Assembly (NCBI GenBank): GCA_964036045.1
Contig: OZ038381.1
Span: 139,821,657 to 139,885,656 of the forward strand
Length of the DNA stretch: 64,000 nt
From: Eutreptiella sp. 'Long Island Sound 2002'
Taxonomy: Eukaryota > Euglenozoa > Euglenophyceae > Eutreptiales > Eutreptiaceae
Direction of reading: 5' to 3'
In this document: positions 23,308 to 31,340 of the stretch, in pieces
How positions within the stretch are numbered: the stretch's first letter is position 1
How the letters are laid out: each line of letters begins with the position of its first letter
The notes under the pieces: model-generated
What the model was told of the DNA's origin: nothing
The model's database searches: none
The model's input: only the letters and a program-made list of their open reading frames with translations
Translations under genes and position numbers: made by a program

Positions 23308-25143
23308 GTTATTTCCTGGTGGCCTCTAGATGGTCGCTGTTATTTCCTTGTGTCCTATGGATGGTCGCTGTTGTTTCCTGGTGGCCTCTGCATGGCTGCT
23401 GTTCTTTCCTGGTGGCCTCTGGATGGCTGTTGTTATTTCCTGGTGGCCTCTGGATGGCTGCTGATATTTCCTGGTGGCCTCTGGATGGTTGCTGTTATTT
23501 CGTGTAGACCTCTGGATGGTTCTTGATATTTCCTGATGGCCTCTGGATGGTTGCTGTCATTTCCTGGTGGCCTTTGGATGGCTGCTGTTATTTCCTGGTG
23601 GCCTCTGGATGGTTGCTGTCATTTCGTGATGGCCTCCGGATGGTTGCTGATTTTACCTGGTGGCCTCTGGATGGTTGCTGTTATTTCCTGATGGCCTCTG
23701 GATGGTTGCTGATATTTCCTGGTGGCCTCTGGATGGCTGCTATTATTTTCTGATGGCCTCTGGATGGTTGCTGTTATTTCGTGTAGACCTCTTGATGGTT
23801 CTTGATATTTCCTGATGGCCTCTGGATGGCTGCTGTCATTTCCTGGTGGCCTTTGGATGGCTGCTGTTATTTCCTGGTGGCCTCTGGATGGTTGCTGATG
23901 TTTCCTGGTGGCCTCTGGATGGTTGCTGATTTTACCTGGTGGCCTCTGGATGGTTGCTGTTATTTCCTGATGGCCTCTGGATGGTTGCTGATATTTCGTG
24001 GTGGCCTCTGGATGGTTGCTGTTATTTCCTGGTGGCCTCTGAATGGTCGCTATTATTTCGTGATGGCCTCTGGATGGTTGCTGCTATTTCGCGGTGGCCT
24101 CTGGATGGTTGCCGTTATTTCCTGGTGGCCTGTGGATTGTTGCTGATACTTCCTGGTGGCCTTTGGATGGTCGCTGATATTTCCTGGTGGCCTCTGGATG
24201 GTTGCTGATATTTCCTGGTGGCCTCTGGATGGTTGATTTCCTGGTGGGCTCTGGATGTCTGCTGTTATTTCGTGATGGCCTCTGGATGGCTGCTGTTATT
24301 TCCTTGTGGGCTCTGGATGGCTGCTGTAATTTCCTGATGGCCTGTGGATGACTGCTGTTATTTTTTGATGGCCTCTTGATGGCTGCTGTTATTTCCCGAT
24401 GGCCTCTGGATGGCTGCTGTTATTTGTCATTTCCTGGTGGCCTCCGGATGGTTGCTGTGATTTCCTGGTGGGCTCTAGATGGCTGCTGTTATTTGCTGGT
24501 GGGCTCTGGATGGTCGCTGATATTTCCCGGTGGCCTTTGGATGGCAGCTGTTCTTTCCTGGTGGCCTCTGGATGGCTGCTGTTATTTCGCGGTGGCCTCT
24601 GGATGGTTGTTGTTTTTTCCTGGTGGCCTGTGGATTGTTGCTGATATTTCCTGGTGGCCTTTGGATGGTCGCTGATATTTCCTGGTGGGATCTGGATGGT
24701 TGCTGATATTTCCTGGTGGCCTCTGGATGGTTGATTTCCTGGTGGGCTCTGGATGGCTGCTGTTATTTTGTGATGGCCTCCTGATGGCTGCTGTTATTTC
24801 CTTGTGGGCTCTGGATGGCTGCTGTAATTTCCTGATGGCCTATGGATGACTGCTGTTATTTTTCGATGGCCTTTTGATGGCTGCTGTTATTTCGTGATGG
24901 CCTCTGGTTGGCTGCTGTTATTTGTCATTTCCTGGTGGCCTCCGGATGGTTGCTGTGATTTCCTGGTGGTCTCTAGATGGCTGCTGTTATTTCCTGGTGG
25001 GCTCTGGATGGTTGCTGATATTTCCTGGTGGCCTTTGGATGGCAGCTGTTCTTTCCTGGTGGCCTCTGGATGGTTGCTGTTATTTCCTGGTGGCCTGTGG
25101 ATGGCTGCTGTTCTTTCCTGATGGCCTCTGGATGGCTGCTGTT
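23308..25143. repeat. 31-bp minisatellite array, block 2
   Basis: About 59 units of the same 31-bp repeat between the two insertions. Its first 8 bases repeat the last 8 of block 1, and its last 8 bases (CTGCTGTT) are repeated at the start of block 3. Truncated units with GGTTGATTTCCTGG appear near 24232 and 24730. Confidence 0.95.
25136..25143. repeat. Target-site duplication, left copy (CTGCTGTT)
   Basis: Last 8 bases of minisatellite before the 6.2-kb element. The same 8 bases open the array again at 31341-31348. One or two further matching G residues make 9 or 10 bp possible. Confidence 0.7.
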
Positions 25144-25734
25144 CACGGGGGGGCTTGGAGGGGGGGGTCTAGGAGGGGCGCCGGGGAGGGCGGTTCCGGG
25201 GGGGGGGGGGGGGGGCGGTTCCCGGGGTTCCCCCTGGGGGGGGGTCGGGCACCTCCGAACAGTTCGCACCGCCCCTTCCCACAATAGAGGGCAGGGTATC
25301 ATCGGCTTGGGTAACCCCAGCCACACTGGAAACCTCAGGGGGGTGGGCTCCTGAGGCGGCCATGGGATTAGAGTTACACCATGCCACAAGACATACATAC
25401 ATACATACAAAGATATATATATATATATATATATATTTGTATTCATATATGTAGGGGTTGGAATGCAACTGCAAACGTGTGGTCATAGCAACTCGGGGCG
25501 GTGGCCTCGGACCACACCGCCATGATGGTACATCACCCCTCCCCGCTTACACCACACTTGCAGCAGCCTTCTCCCCAAACGTTTCGAGGAATGAAAAAGA
25601 AGGGCCTAAGACCAAGATTGACTCCTTGGAACACTTTCTACGGATCGACCTAAGGAGGGAGGGGCCTAAGACCAAGAGTGGCTCCTTGGAACACTTTCTA
25701 CGTATCGACCTAATAAGGGCACAGGAAAAAGCCC
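25144..25734. other. Left terminal region of the transposon, G-rich, with microsatellites
   Basis: G-rich tip (25144-25250), a (CATA)n/(AT)n tract at about 25390-25436, and a 60-bp direct repeat just 3' of the transposase stop. No gene seen. Confidence 0.7.
25602..25721. repeat. 60-bp direct repeat, two copies
   Basis: The block GGGCCTAAGACCAAGA followed by CTCCTTGGAACACTTTCTAC occurs at about 25602 and 25662 with few differences. It lies directly downstream of the transposase gene and may belong to its 3' untranslated region or to a subterminal binding region. Confidence 0.85.
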
Positions 25735-28700
25735 TTACTTAAATAACTCACCTTCACTTGATGAGCTATCAGAATCATATGCTGCGGCGGCCGACCTCTT
25801 CTTTGGCTGCCAACTAAACACCTGGTTCCTCCTCCCTACACTCTGCAACGGGCGAGAACGCTCCGCCCCGAAAGATGCCTCGGAGGAGGAGGAGGAGGAG
25901 GAGGAGGAGGAGGAGGAGGAGGAGGAGGAGGAGGAGGAGGAGGAGGACTTGATCCTCTTGGGGTGCGGGGCTGGTGCTGTGCTGGCACTAGGAGGGCCCT
26001 CAGCTACGTCCCCTCCATCCTCAGCATGCATCTCATGATGAGACCGCTTGCTGTTGTTCTTCTTTCCCGACCAGTTCACCACCATTTCCTTTTCCTCTGC
26101 CTTGACGCACAAGGCACTCGGAGGTGCACAGCCGGCATGCTTTGAATCAAAATGATGGGCCATGCCATACAACCAGATGGTATCTCGGCACAACACGCAT
26201 TGCATGGGCCGGTTGGTGCACGGATTTCGTGCAGAGCCACGCGCCATTGCACCATACCGCACATTAGTGGGCTCCAAAGGACAATTAGTTACGATGACGG
26301 ACACAAGCCTCCCTTGCGTATTCCGCAACAATTGTGTGGTGCAATCATGGCCACCACAATAACCACAAACATCGCGAGCGCACTCTCCGAGGAGGACGTG
26401 CCTACCAATGTGTGTTCGCATGGAATGCAGGGGTACACTCTTCTGACACACTTCACATAACCCTGAGGTTGGTGCTGCACTCCCAACCTTAACAGAACAT
26501 GTCTCATCGTTCTGATCAAGGAAAGGGAGGTTGGGGTACGGGTCAATCCGAAGTGTTGGGGCACTGTCGGGTGGTGTGAGCAATTGCTCTTGTGTCAAAG
26601 CAATGACGCGGTCTGCTTGTTCGTACCACATATGGTCAACATTGGACCTCAACTTGACGAACTGGCAATCTTGCCCTTTGAATTTCAGTACTTTTTGTAT
26701 CAACCTCCCGTTCCAAGCATATAGCTTTGGGCCAGGGTACTCTTGCATGGACATGAGTTGTCCATGGCACATGACCACGCTGGAGCTCTCAACTTGAGCT
26801 GCTGACAAGCCGTTCACATTGCGGCCGCGCTCTGAGAATGTCCGCAAGTAAAATAGGCCGAGAGACAACTTTCCTGCGTACCAGACCAGTGTGGCAAAAG
26901 TGTCGCCAACAATTGGTCCGGACTCAGGGTCCACACTTAGAGTAGGCTGCATGGGGAGGCCCGGGCGTGAGCCTTGGATGGCACGCATCAAACGGTCTCG
27001 TGGATTTGCAGCAGTGCCATCATTGTGCAACACGTTGAGCACGTACTGCTTAGACCTCCCTTGCCCTTCAAAGTCCAATAAAATGGGAGGAGAAGCGAAT
27101 TGCTCTTCGACCTCATCTGTTGCCTGCAGTACATGATCGTCGATGTCTTCATCAACGAAGAATGCATCATGCGGATCATCAGTATCCTCACCGTCCACCG
27201 GTGGCAACACGGGCTTCAGCAAGACACCCCTTGGGGACAAAAGGGCAACGCCTTCTGCAAAAAGTGCATTCAAGTCAGAACCAAGGTCATCTTGTGCAAG
27301 CTTCAACCCAGCATCCCAAATGGGCCGGAGATCGATCGGCAGCCGGCATGTGCCAGCGTCCGCGGGGGTCATGTTGTCCTCGATATTACTTCGCTTGCGC
27401 CGGGGTTTGTACCTTGGTGCTTCCGCGAAAATGGAGTCAATTTGTGTTGCCACAGAGAAACGGCGACGGCATTGTTCAATATCCAAAACCCCACCTTGCC
27501 CTCGTGCGGTACGCACAACACCAATGGAGCCCTCTTGCCGGTCGTTCCCTCGGTGACAGATGAAGTATTCACTTCCGGGAAAATTGATCCCTTGCTGTAG
27601 GACATCCCAAAACACCCCACCGAGCTCTTCCGCAAGGTCACAATACCAGTGGGTATCAAAGGGACTACACTCGTGCTGCAAGGCTAAGGCATGTTTCGCC
27701 CCAGCCGTAGCATGTTTCAAACGGTCAGCCAGTGGTTTCCTATTCCGAAAGTAGTACTCCCGGGCATAGTATAATGGCCAATGCAAGCGTCGAATTGCTA
27801 CGGCTTGGGCGCGTCTTGACGGATCTAAATCTGCGAAATCAGCGCGCGCTATTTCCGTCATGCCGTCAATTATAGTGAGAGCATTTGGGACCGACATGAA
27901 ATCTTCCTCCTTGAAGGCGGCGTTTAGCCTTGAGGCAGTGCGCAAGGCATTGGCAAGCAAGAGCAAGACATTCGTGTCGATTGCAATGCCATAAATGCTA
28001 ATGGGATTGGCACTGAAGAGTCGCCGCACGAAGCGCTTTAAAATGTGGCGCTGGTCTTTCGTAACCGTTGCTTCACCATGGAGGACACGGATTTGTAGAA
28101 AGCGGAACCCCGGAACATTCACCACACGGTCCGTCAAGGAACGGTACGCCGCACCCCTCCGTTTGTCACCGTCGGTGGCGTATTGAACAATGGGCCCGGT
28201 GCTATCCGCAACAGGCTGCCACAACTTTTCGATCTCCAATGTGGTTTGAACCTCGTGCTCTGCAATGAAGCGGTTACAAGATGCTTTCACGGATATGGCC
28301 ACACAATTATAGGATGTTCTTGCATGCCGAGTGACAGACGTCACTCTGGCGTAGCTAGCCACATGCCATTCACCTTTTTGGATCTTTGTTAGCGGTTCTA
28401 CAAGATCTTCCAGGCATGTATAAGGAATGGGATGTGGAGCACAATCGCACACACCCTCCAACGTGTTGTTTGGGCCGGCAATCAACTTGCGCACGATGGA
28501 CATCTCATCCGTATGCACACAAATTGGGGCACGTTCCAAAGGCTGGAAAGCAGCCTTTGGGCCCTCGATAGAAATGGAGTGAGAGACAGGTATGCAATCT
28601 CGGCGAGCCAGCGAGCGGCTGTGGTAGACGGAGGGCAAAAGCTTTTCAGCACTGAGGGCGTTTAGTCCTGCTGGACCGGCCAACCGATATAACAAGATTG

Positions 28701-29778
28701 CCAAACGTCTTTCATCTGCACTGAAATGCATGCGGTTGGCCCGCGACGCATCCTCCAAGAGGGGCACAAGCCTCTTCAACCCCCAACCCCATTCATGTGT
28801 TGTGCGCATTATGGCCGCCAAGCGTGGCAAGTCATTGGTGCGCATCGCAGTGGCCATTCGGTCAAACAATGTTAAGCGCTCCTTCATGGGAAGGACCTGC
28901 TTTTGTAGTTTTTTGATTTCGAAAAAACTAGCACCCCGACCCTTACGGGCAGCCTCGTACCTTTGCCTCAAAGCCTCAAAGCCTAGGTACTGGAGAGGGG
29001 TGTTTGGCTTGGGGTTGGTTGCAACTGCCATCAGCCCTTTCAACTCTTGGTTGGAGCGTAGTTGAGTACACGCATCGCACGGTTGTCCATCAACCCCCCA
29101 GTCGGAACATTGGTTCGACTTGAAGTGCAACATGTCGGACGGGAAATGCCAATCCATCTTGCGCCCATGCAGCTGCCGATATTTGTGGGCATGCAACTGG
29201 ATGGGATAGTTTAGGGGTATATACTCAGGGGGTGTCTCAGGGGGCCTAAAGCCATGACAGGGCGTGTGGCAGGACTGAGATGCGATGGGTGGCGCCCCAA
29301 GAAGAATTGGAACATCACTTGGTGGTGGCAGAGGGTCATCCTCTGGTATGGCGGGGACGGCACCCACTTCCAAAAAAGCGGCAACGGATGGTTGCTCTGA
29401 ACGTGGGGCAGTCATCCAAGACTGATGTGCCTTCCCATTGAAATGTTGCTGCCTTTGGAAATCGTCGGGCGGGGTTTGAAATTTATACCCGCATGCACAT
29501 ATCTCGTCCGTACAGCCGCATTCTCCGGTGTTGGGGTACATACCGCCACATTTGCCGTCGCAAGGTGGCATCGCCGGGCCCACCCCACCCATGTCCTGCT
29601 CGCCGTCACCGTCTTGAGCTGGGGCGTTGGGGCAGTGGTCATGCATGTCACAATGCGGGTGGAATGCTACGCCGCAATGGAGGCAAGCCATTTGGCAGCC
29701 CTTCTTCTCACATATGTAACAAGGGCGAGCCAACAACTTCTTCTCCTCCGTGGTTCTCTTTGCTTTCTTTGCAGGCAT
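25735..29778 (-). CDS. Large zinc-binding transposase-like protein (RNase-H/DDE candidate)
   Basis: Uninterrupted frame of 1,347 residues, starting at an ATG (29778) and ending TAA. Residues 20-50 hold a Cys/His cluster (CYICEKKGCQ then HPHCDMHDHC) resembling a PHD/RING-type zinc site, with more Cys pairs to about 98. The central region carries candidate catalytic blocks: HTDEM near 424, ATDGDKRRGAAY near 535, VTKDQRHILKRF near 573 and a GNDRQE..GVVRT block near 745, giving a possible D-D-E set. The last block resembles the D-x-L-E-x-x-x-x-x-x-R pattern of P-element/THAP9 transposases. Near 1108-1215 there are C2H2-like pairs, CEVCQ..HIGRH and CVLC..HHFDSKH, around a CGYCG/PCTNRP region. A 20+ residue serine run and an acidic tail end the protein. 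From memory the order of blocks matches an unnamed multicopy family in basidiomycetes. The element around it has short inverted repeats and 8-bp duplications, so it is probably the mobilising enzyme. The gene lacks frameshifts and may be recent. Confidence 0.75.
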   Translation of the reverse strand: MPAKKAKRTTEEKKLLARPCYICEKKGCQMACLHCGVAFHPHCDMHDHCPNAPAQDGDGEQDMGGVGPAMPPCDGKCGGMYPNTGECGCTDEICACGYKFQTPPDDFQRQQHFNGKAHQSWMTAPRSEQPSVAAFLEVGAVPAIPEDDPLPPPSDVPILLGAPPIASQSCHTPCHGFRPPETPPEYIPLNYPIQLHAHKYRQLHGRKMDWHFPSDMLHFKSNQCSDWGVDGQPCDACTQLRSNQELKGLMAVATNPKPNTPLQYLGFEALRQRYEAARKGRGASFFEIKKLQKQVLPMKERLTLFDRMATAMRTNDLPRLAAIMRTTHEWGWGLKRLVPLLEDASRANRMHFSADERRLAILLYRLAGPAGLNALSAEKLLPSVYHSRSLARRDCIPVSHSISIEGPKAAFQPLERAPICVHTDEMSIVRKLIAGPNNTLEGVCDCAPHPIPYTCLEDLVEPLTKIQKGEWHVASYARVTSVTRHARTSYNCVAISVKASCNRFIAEHEVQTTLEIEKLWQPVADSTGPIVQYATDGDKRRGAAYRSLTDRVVNVPGFRFLQIRVLHGEATVTKDQRHILKRFVRRLFSANPISIYGIAIDTNVLLLLANALRTASRLNAAFKEEDFMSVPNALTIIDGMTEIARADFADLDPSRRAQAVAIRRLHWPLYYAREYYFRNRKPLADRLKHATAGAKHALALQHECSPFDTHWYCDLAEELGGVFWDVLQQGINFPGSEYFICHRGNDRQEGSIGVVRTARGQGGVLDIEQCRRRFSVATQIDSIFAEAPRYKPRRKRSNIEDNMTPADAGTCRLPIDLRPIWDAGLKLAQDDLGSDLNALFAEGVALLSPRGVLLKPVLPPVDGEDTDDPHDAFFVDEDIDDHVLQATDEVEEQFASPPILLDFEGQGRSKQYVLNVLHNDGTAANPRDRLMRAIQGSRPGLPMQPTLSVDPESGPIVGDTFATLVWYAGKLSLGLFYLRTFSERGRNVNGLSAAQVESSSVVMCHGQLMSMQEYPGPKLYAWNGRLIQKVLKFKGQDCQFVKLRSNVDHMWYEQADRVIALTQEQLLTPPDSAPTLRIDPYPNLPFLDQNDETCSVKVGSAAPTSGLCEVCQKSVPLHSMRTHIGRHVLLGECARDVCGYCGGHDCTTQLLRNTQGRLVSVIVTNCPLEPTNVRYGAMARGSARNPCTNRPMQCVLCRDTIWLYGMAHHFDSKHAGCAPPSALCVKAEEKEMVVNWSGKKNNSKRSHHEMHAEDGGDVAEGPPSASTAPAPHPKRIKSSSSSSSSSSSSSSSSSSSSSSEASFGAERSRPLQSVGRRNQVFSWQPKKRSAAAAYDSDSSSSEGELFK
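25882..25946 (-). repeat. (GGA)n trinucleotide encoding the poly-serine run
   Basis: About 65 bases of perfect GGA repeat (TCC on the coding strand) inside the transposase gene. It keeps the frame open and is a likely site of length variation between copies. Confidence 0.9.
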
Positions 29779-30310
29779 GTCTACTAAACAAAACGGAAAG
29801 ATGAGGTAGCACCAGCGGAAAAGACATCTTTGTGCAACGATACTTTAGCCGCCTCGCCAGCCGCACCGTGCCTACTCCCGTCGCTCTGCGGCGAATGCTT
29901 TCCCGGGTGCCTACTCCCATCGCTCTGCGGCGAGTGCAGTTGTGTTGGTTTAGGTTTCGGCACACACGGGTTTGGGTTTGGGCACGGTGGTGGCCGAATG
30001 ACTTTTTGCAAAGGGAACCGCCCCTTGACGCACTTACCTAAGAAAACGCGGAAAATCGCGACGCCACAGACGCAACAATCAGAAGTGGCCCACTTGTGGG
30101 CAAGGTGGCTACGTCACCCCTGCCTACGCCTACGCCTACGAGAAAGGAAAAGAAGAAAGAAAGCCCCTGAATGCCTCCTTCTCGAGCCGGGGAAAAGCTC
30201 GAGGCAGGGATCTCCAAGCCCCTGATTGCCTCCTCCTCGAGCCGGGGTATGAAAGCTCGAGGCAAGGATCTTCAGATGCCGGGTCCGGCGAATTAGCTAC
30301 ATCTCACCAT
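29779..30310 (-). promoter_or_regulatory. 5' flank of the transposase gene with short direct repeats
   Basis: Upstream region of the minus-strand gene. A 39-bp direct repeat (GTGCCTACTCCC..CGCTCTGCGGCGA) starts at 29868 and 29907. A 55-bp direct repeat with AAGCCCCTGA..GCCTCC and CTCGAGCCGGGG, itself containing the inverted pair CTCGAG, starts at 30161 and 30216. The block CCCACTTGTGGGCAAGGTGG near 30089 recurs at 31089 and in variant form near 31178. No clear TATA motif. Promoter location is inferred from position only. Confidence 0.45.
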
Positions 30311-31040
30311 GATGGTTGGGGCCCAAAAGAGGGCGGAAATGCTACATCACCCCTGCATTCTCGGGGGTCCCCAACAAAGGGAACAAAATCAGAAGTCAAA
30401 ACCTACGCCGGGGGTCACCCTGATGCACCACGCAACAAAGCGTGGATTCAAAGATTGTCCCGGTTTCCTCAATAGCACCGGACGGTTGGGGCCCAAAAGA
30501 GGGCGGAAATGCTACATCACCCCTGCATTCTCGGGGGCCCCCAACAAAGGGAACAAAATCAGAAGTCAAAACCTACGCCGGGGGTCACCCTGATGCACCA
30601 CGCAACAAAGCGTGGATTCAAAGATTTTCCCGGTTTCCTCAATAGCACCGGACGGTTGGGGCCCAAAAGAGGGCGGAAATGCTACATCACCCCTGCATTC
30701 TCGGGGGTCCCCAACAAAGGGAACAAAATCAGAAGTCAAAACCTACGCCGGGGGTCACCCTGATGCACCACGCAACAAAGCGTGGATTCAAAGATTTTCC
30801 CGGTTTCCTCAATAGCACCGGACGGTTGGGGCCCAAAAGAGGGCGGAAATGCTACATCACCCCTGCATTCTCGGGGGTCCCCAACAAAGGGAACAAAATC
30901 AGAAGTCAAAACCTACGCCGGGGGTCACCCTGATGCACCACGCAACAAAGCGTGGATTCAAAGATTTTCCCGGTTTCCTCAATAGCACCGGACGGTTGGG
31001 GCCCAAAAGAGGGCGGAAATGCTACATCACCCCTGCATTC
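30311..31040. repeat. 170-bp tandem repeat, ~4.3 copies, in the transposon 5' region
   Basis: Copies begin at 30311, 30481, 30651, 30821 and 30991 (the last is cut at about 31040), spaced exactly 170 bp and nearly identical. Landmarks in each unit are GGTTGGGGCCCAAAAGAGGG, CCCTGCATTCTCGGGGG and TGGATTCAAAGATT. Near-identity implies recent amplification. They sit between the right terminus and the transposase start, where subterminal repeats of DNA transposons usually lie. Confidence 0.93.
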
Positions 31041-31340
31041 AGACGCCCAAATAGCCACCGCTATAGGGTGGGGGGGCAGAATCAGAATTGGCCCACTTGT
31101 GGGCAAGGTGGCTACATAACCCCTGCCGCCTAGGGGATCCCCAACGCCTCAGAGCGGGGGGCAGAATCAGAAAAGGGCCCACAAGTGGGCAAGGTGGCTA
31201 CATAACCCCATTGGGCGCCTTCGGCGCCCGTTGGCTCCTTGGGCTCATACCTTTGACAACTAACTGTCGGCCGGAGGCCCCTTGGGGGGGGGGGGGGGGG
31301 TAGTTGGCGTCCTAGGACCCGCGGAGTCGCCCCCCCCGGG
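31041..31340. other. Right terminal region of the transposon
   Basis: Contains two more GTGGGCAAGGTGGCTAC blocks (about 31096 and 31182), an inverted pair GGGCGCCTTCGGCGCCC near 31215, a poly-G run (about 31284-31302) and the terminal CCCCCCCCGGG. No gene. Confidence 0.7.

Larger units (their letters stand above)
25144..31340 (-). mobile_element. 6.2-kb autonomous-looking DNA transposon, P-like, nested in the minisatellite
   Basis: Non-repeat DNA with one large minus-strand gene interrupts the 31-bp array. The left end reads CACGGGGGGGC and the reverse complement of the right end reads CCCGGGGGGGGC. Ungapped alignment of the two ends also matches at CTAGGA, positions 26-31 from each tip, so an imperfect inverted repeat of about 31 bp is present. 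The flanks share CTGCTGTT. The gene at 25735-29778 has features of an RNase-H-fold transposase. Tandem 170-bp repeats lie between its 5' end and the right terminus. The 8-bp duplication agrees with P and hAT superfamilies. G-rich tips make exact end placement uncertain by a few bases. Confidence 0.75.

Noticed and set aside
25735-29778. KDZ (Kyakuja-Dileera-Zisupton) transposase assignment.
   Set aside because: I do not see the CxC zinc signature or the typical KDZ core blocks. The D-x-x-E..VVRT and HTDEM blocks fit P/THAP9-like enzymes better, though a profile search is needed.
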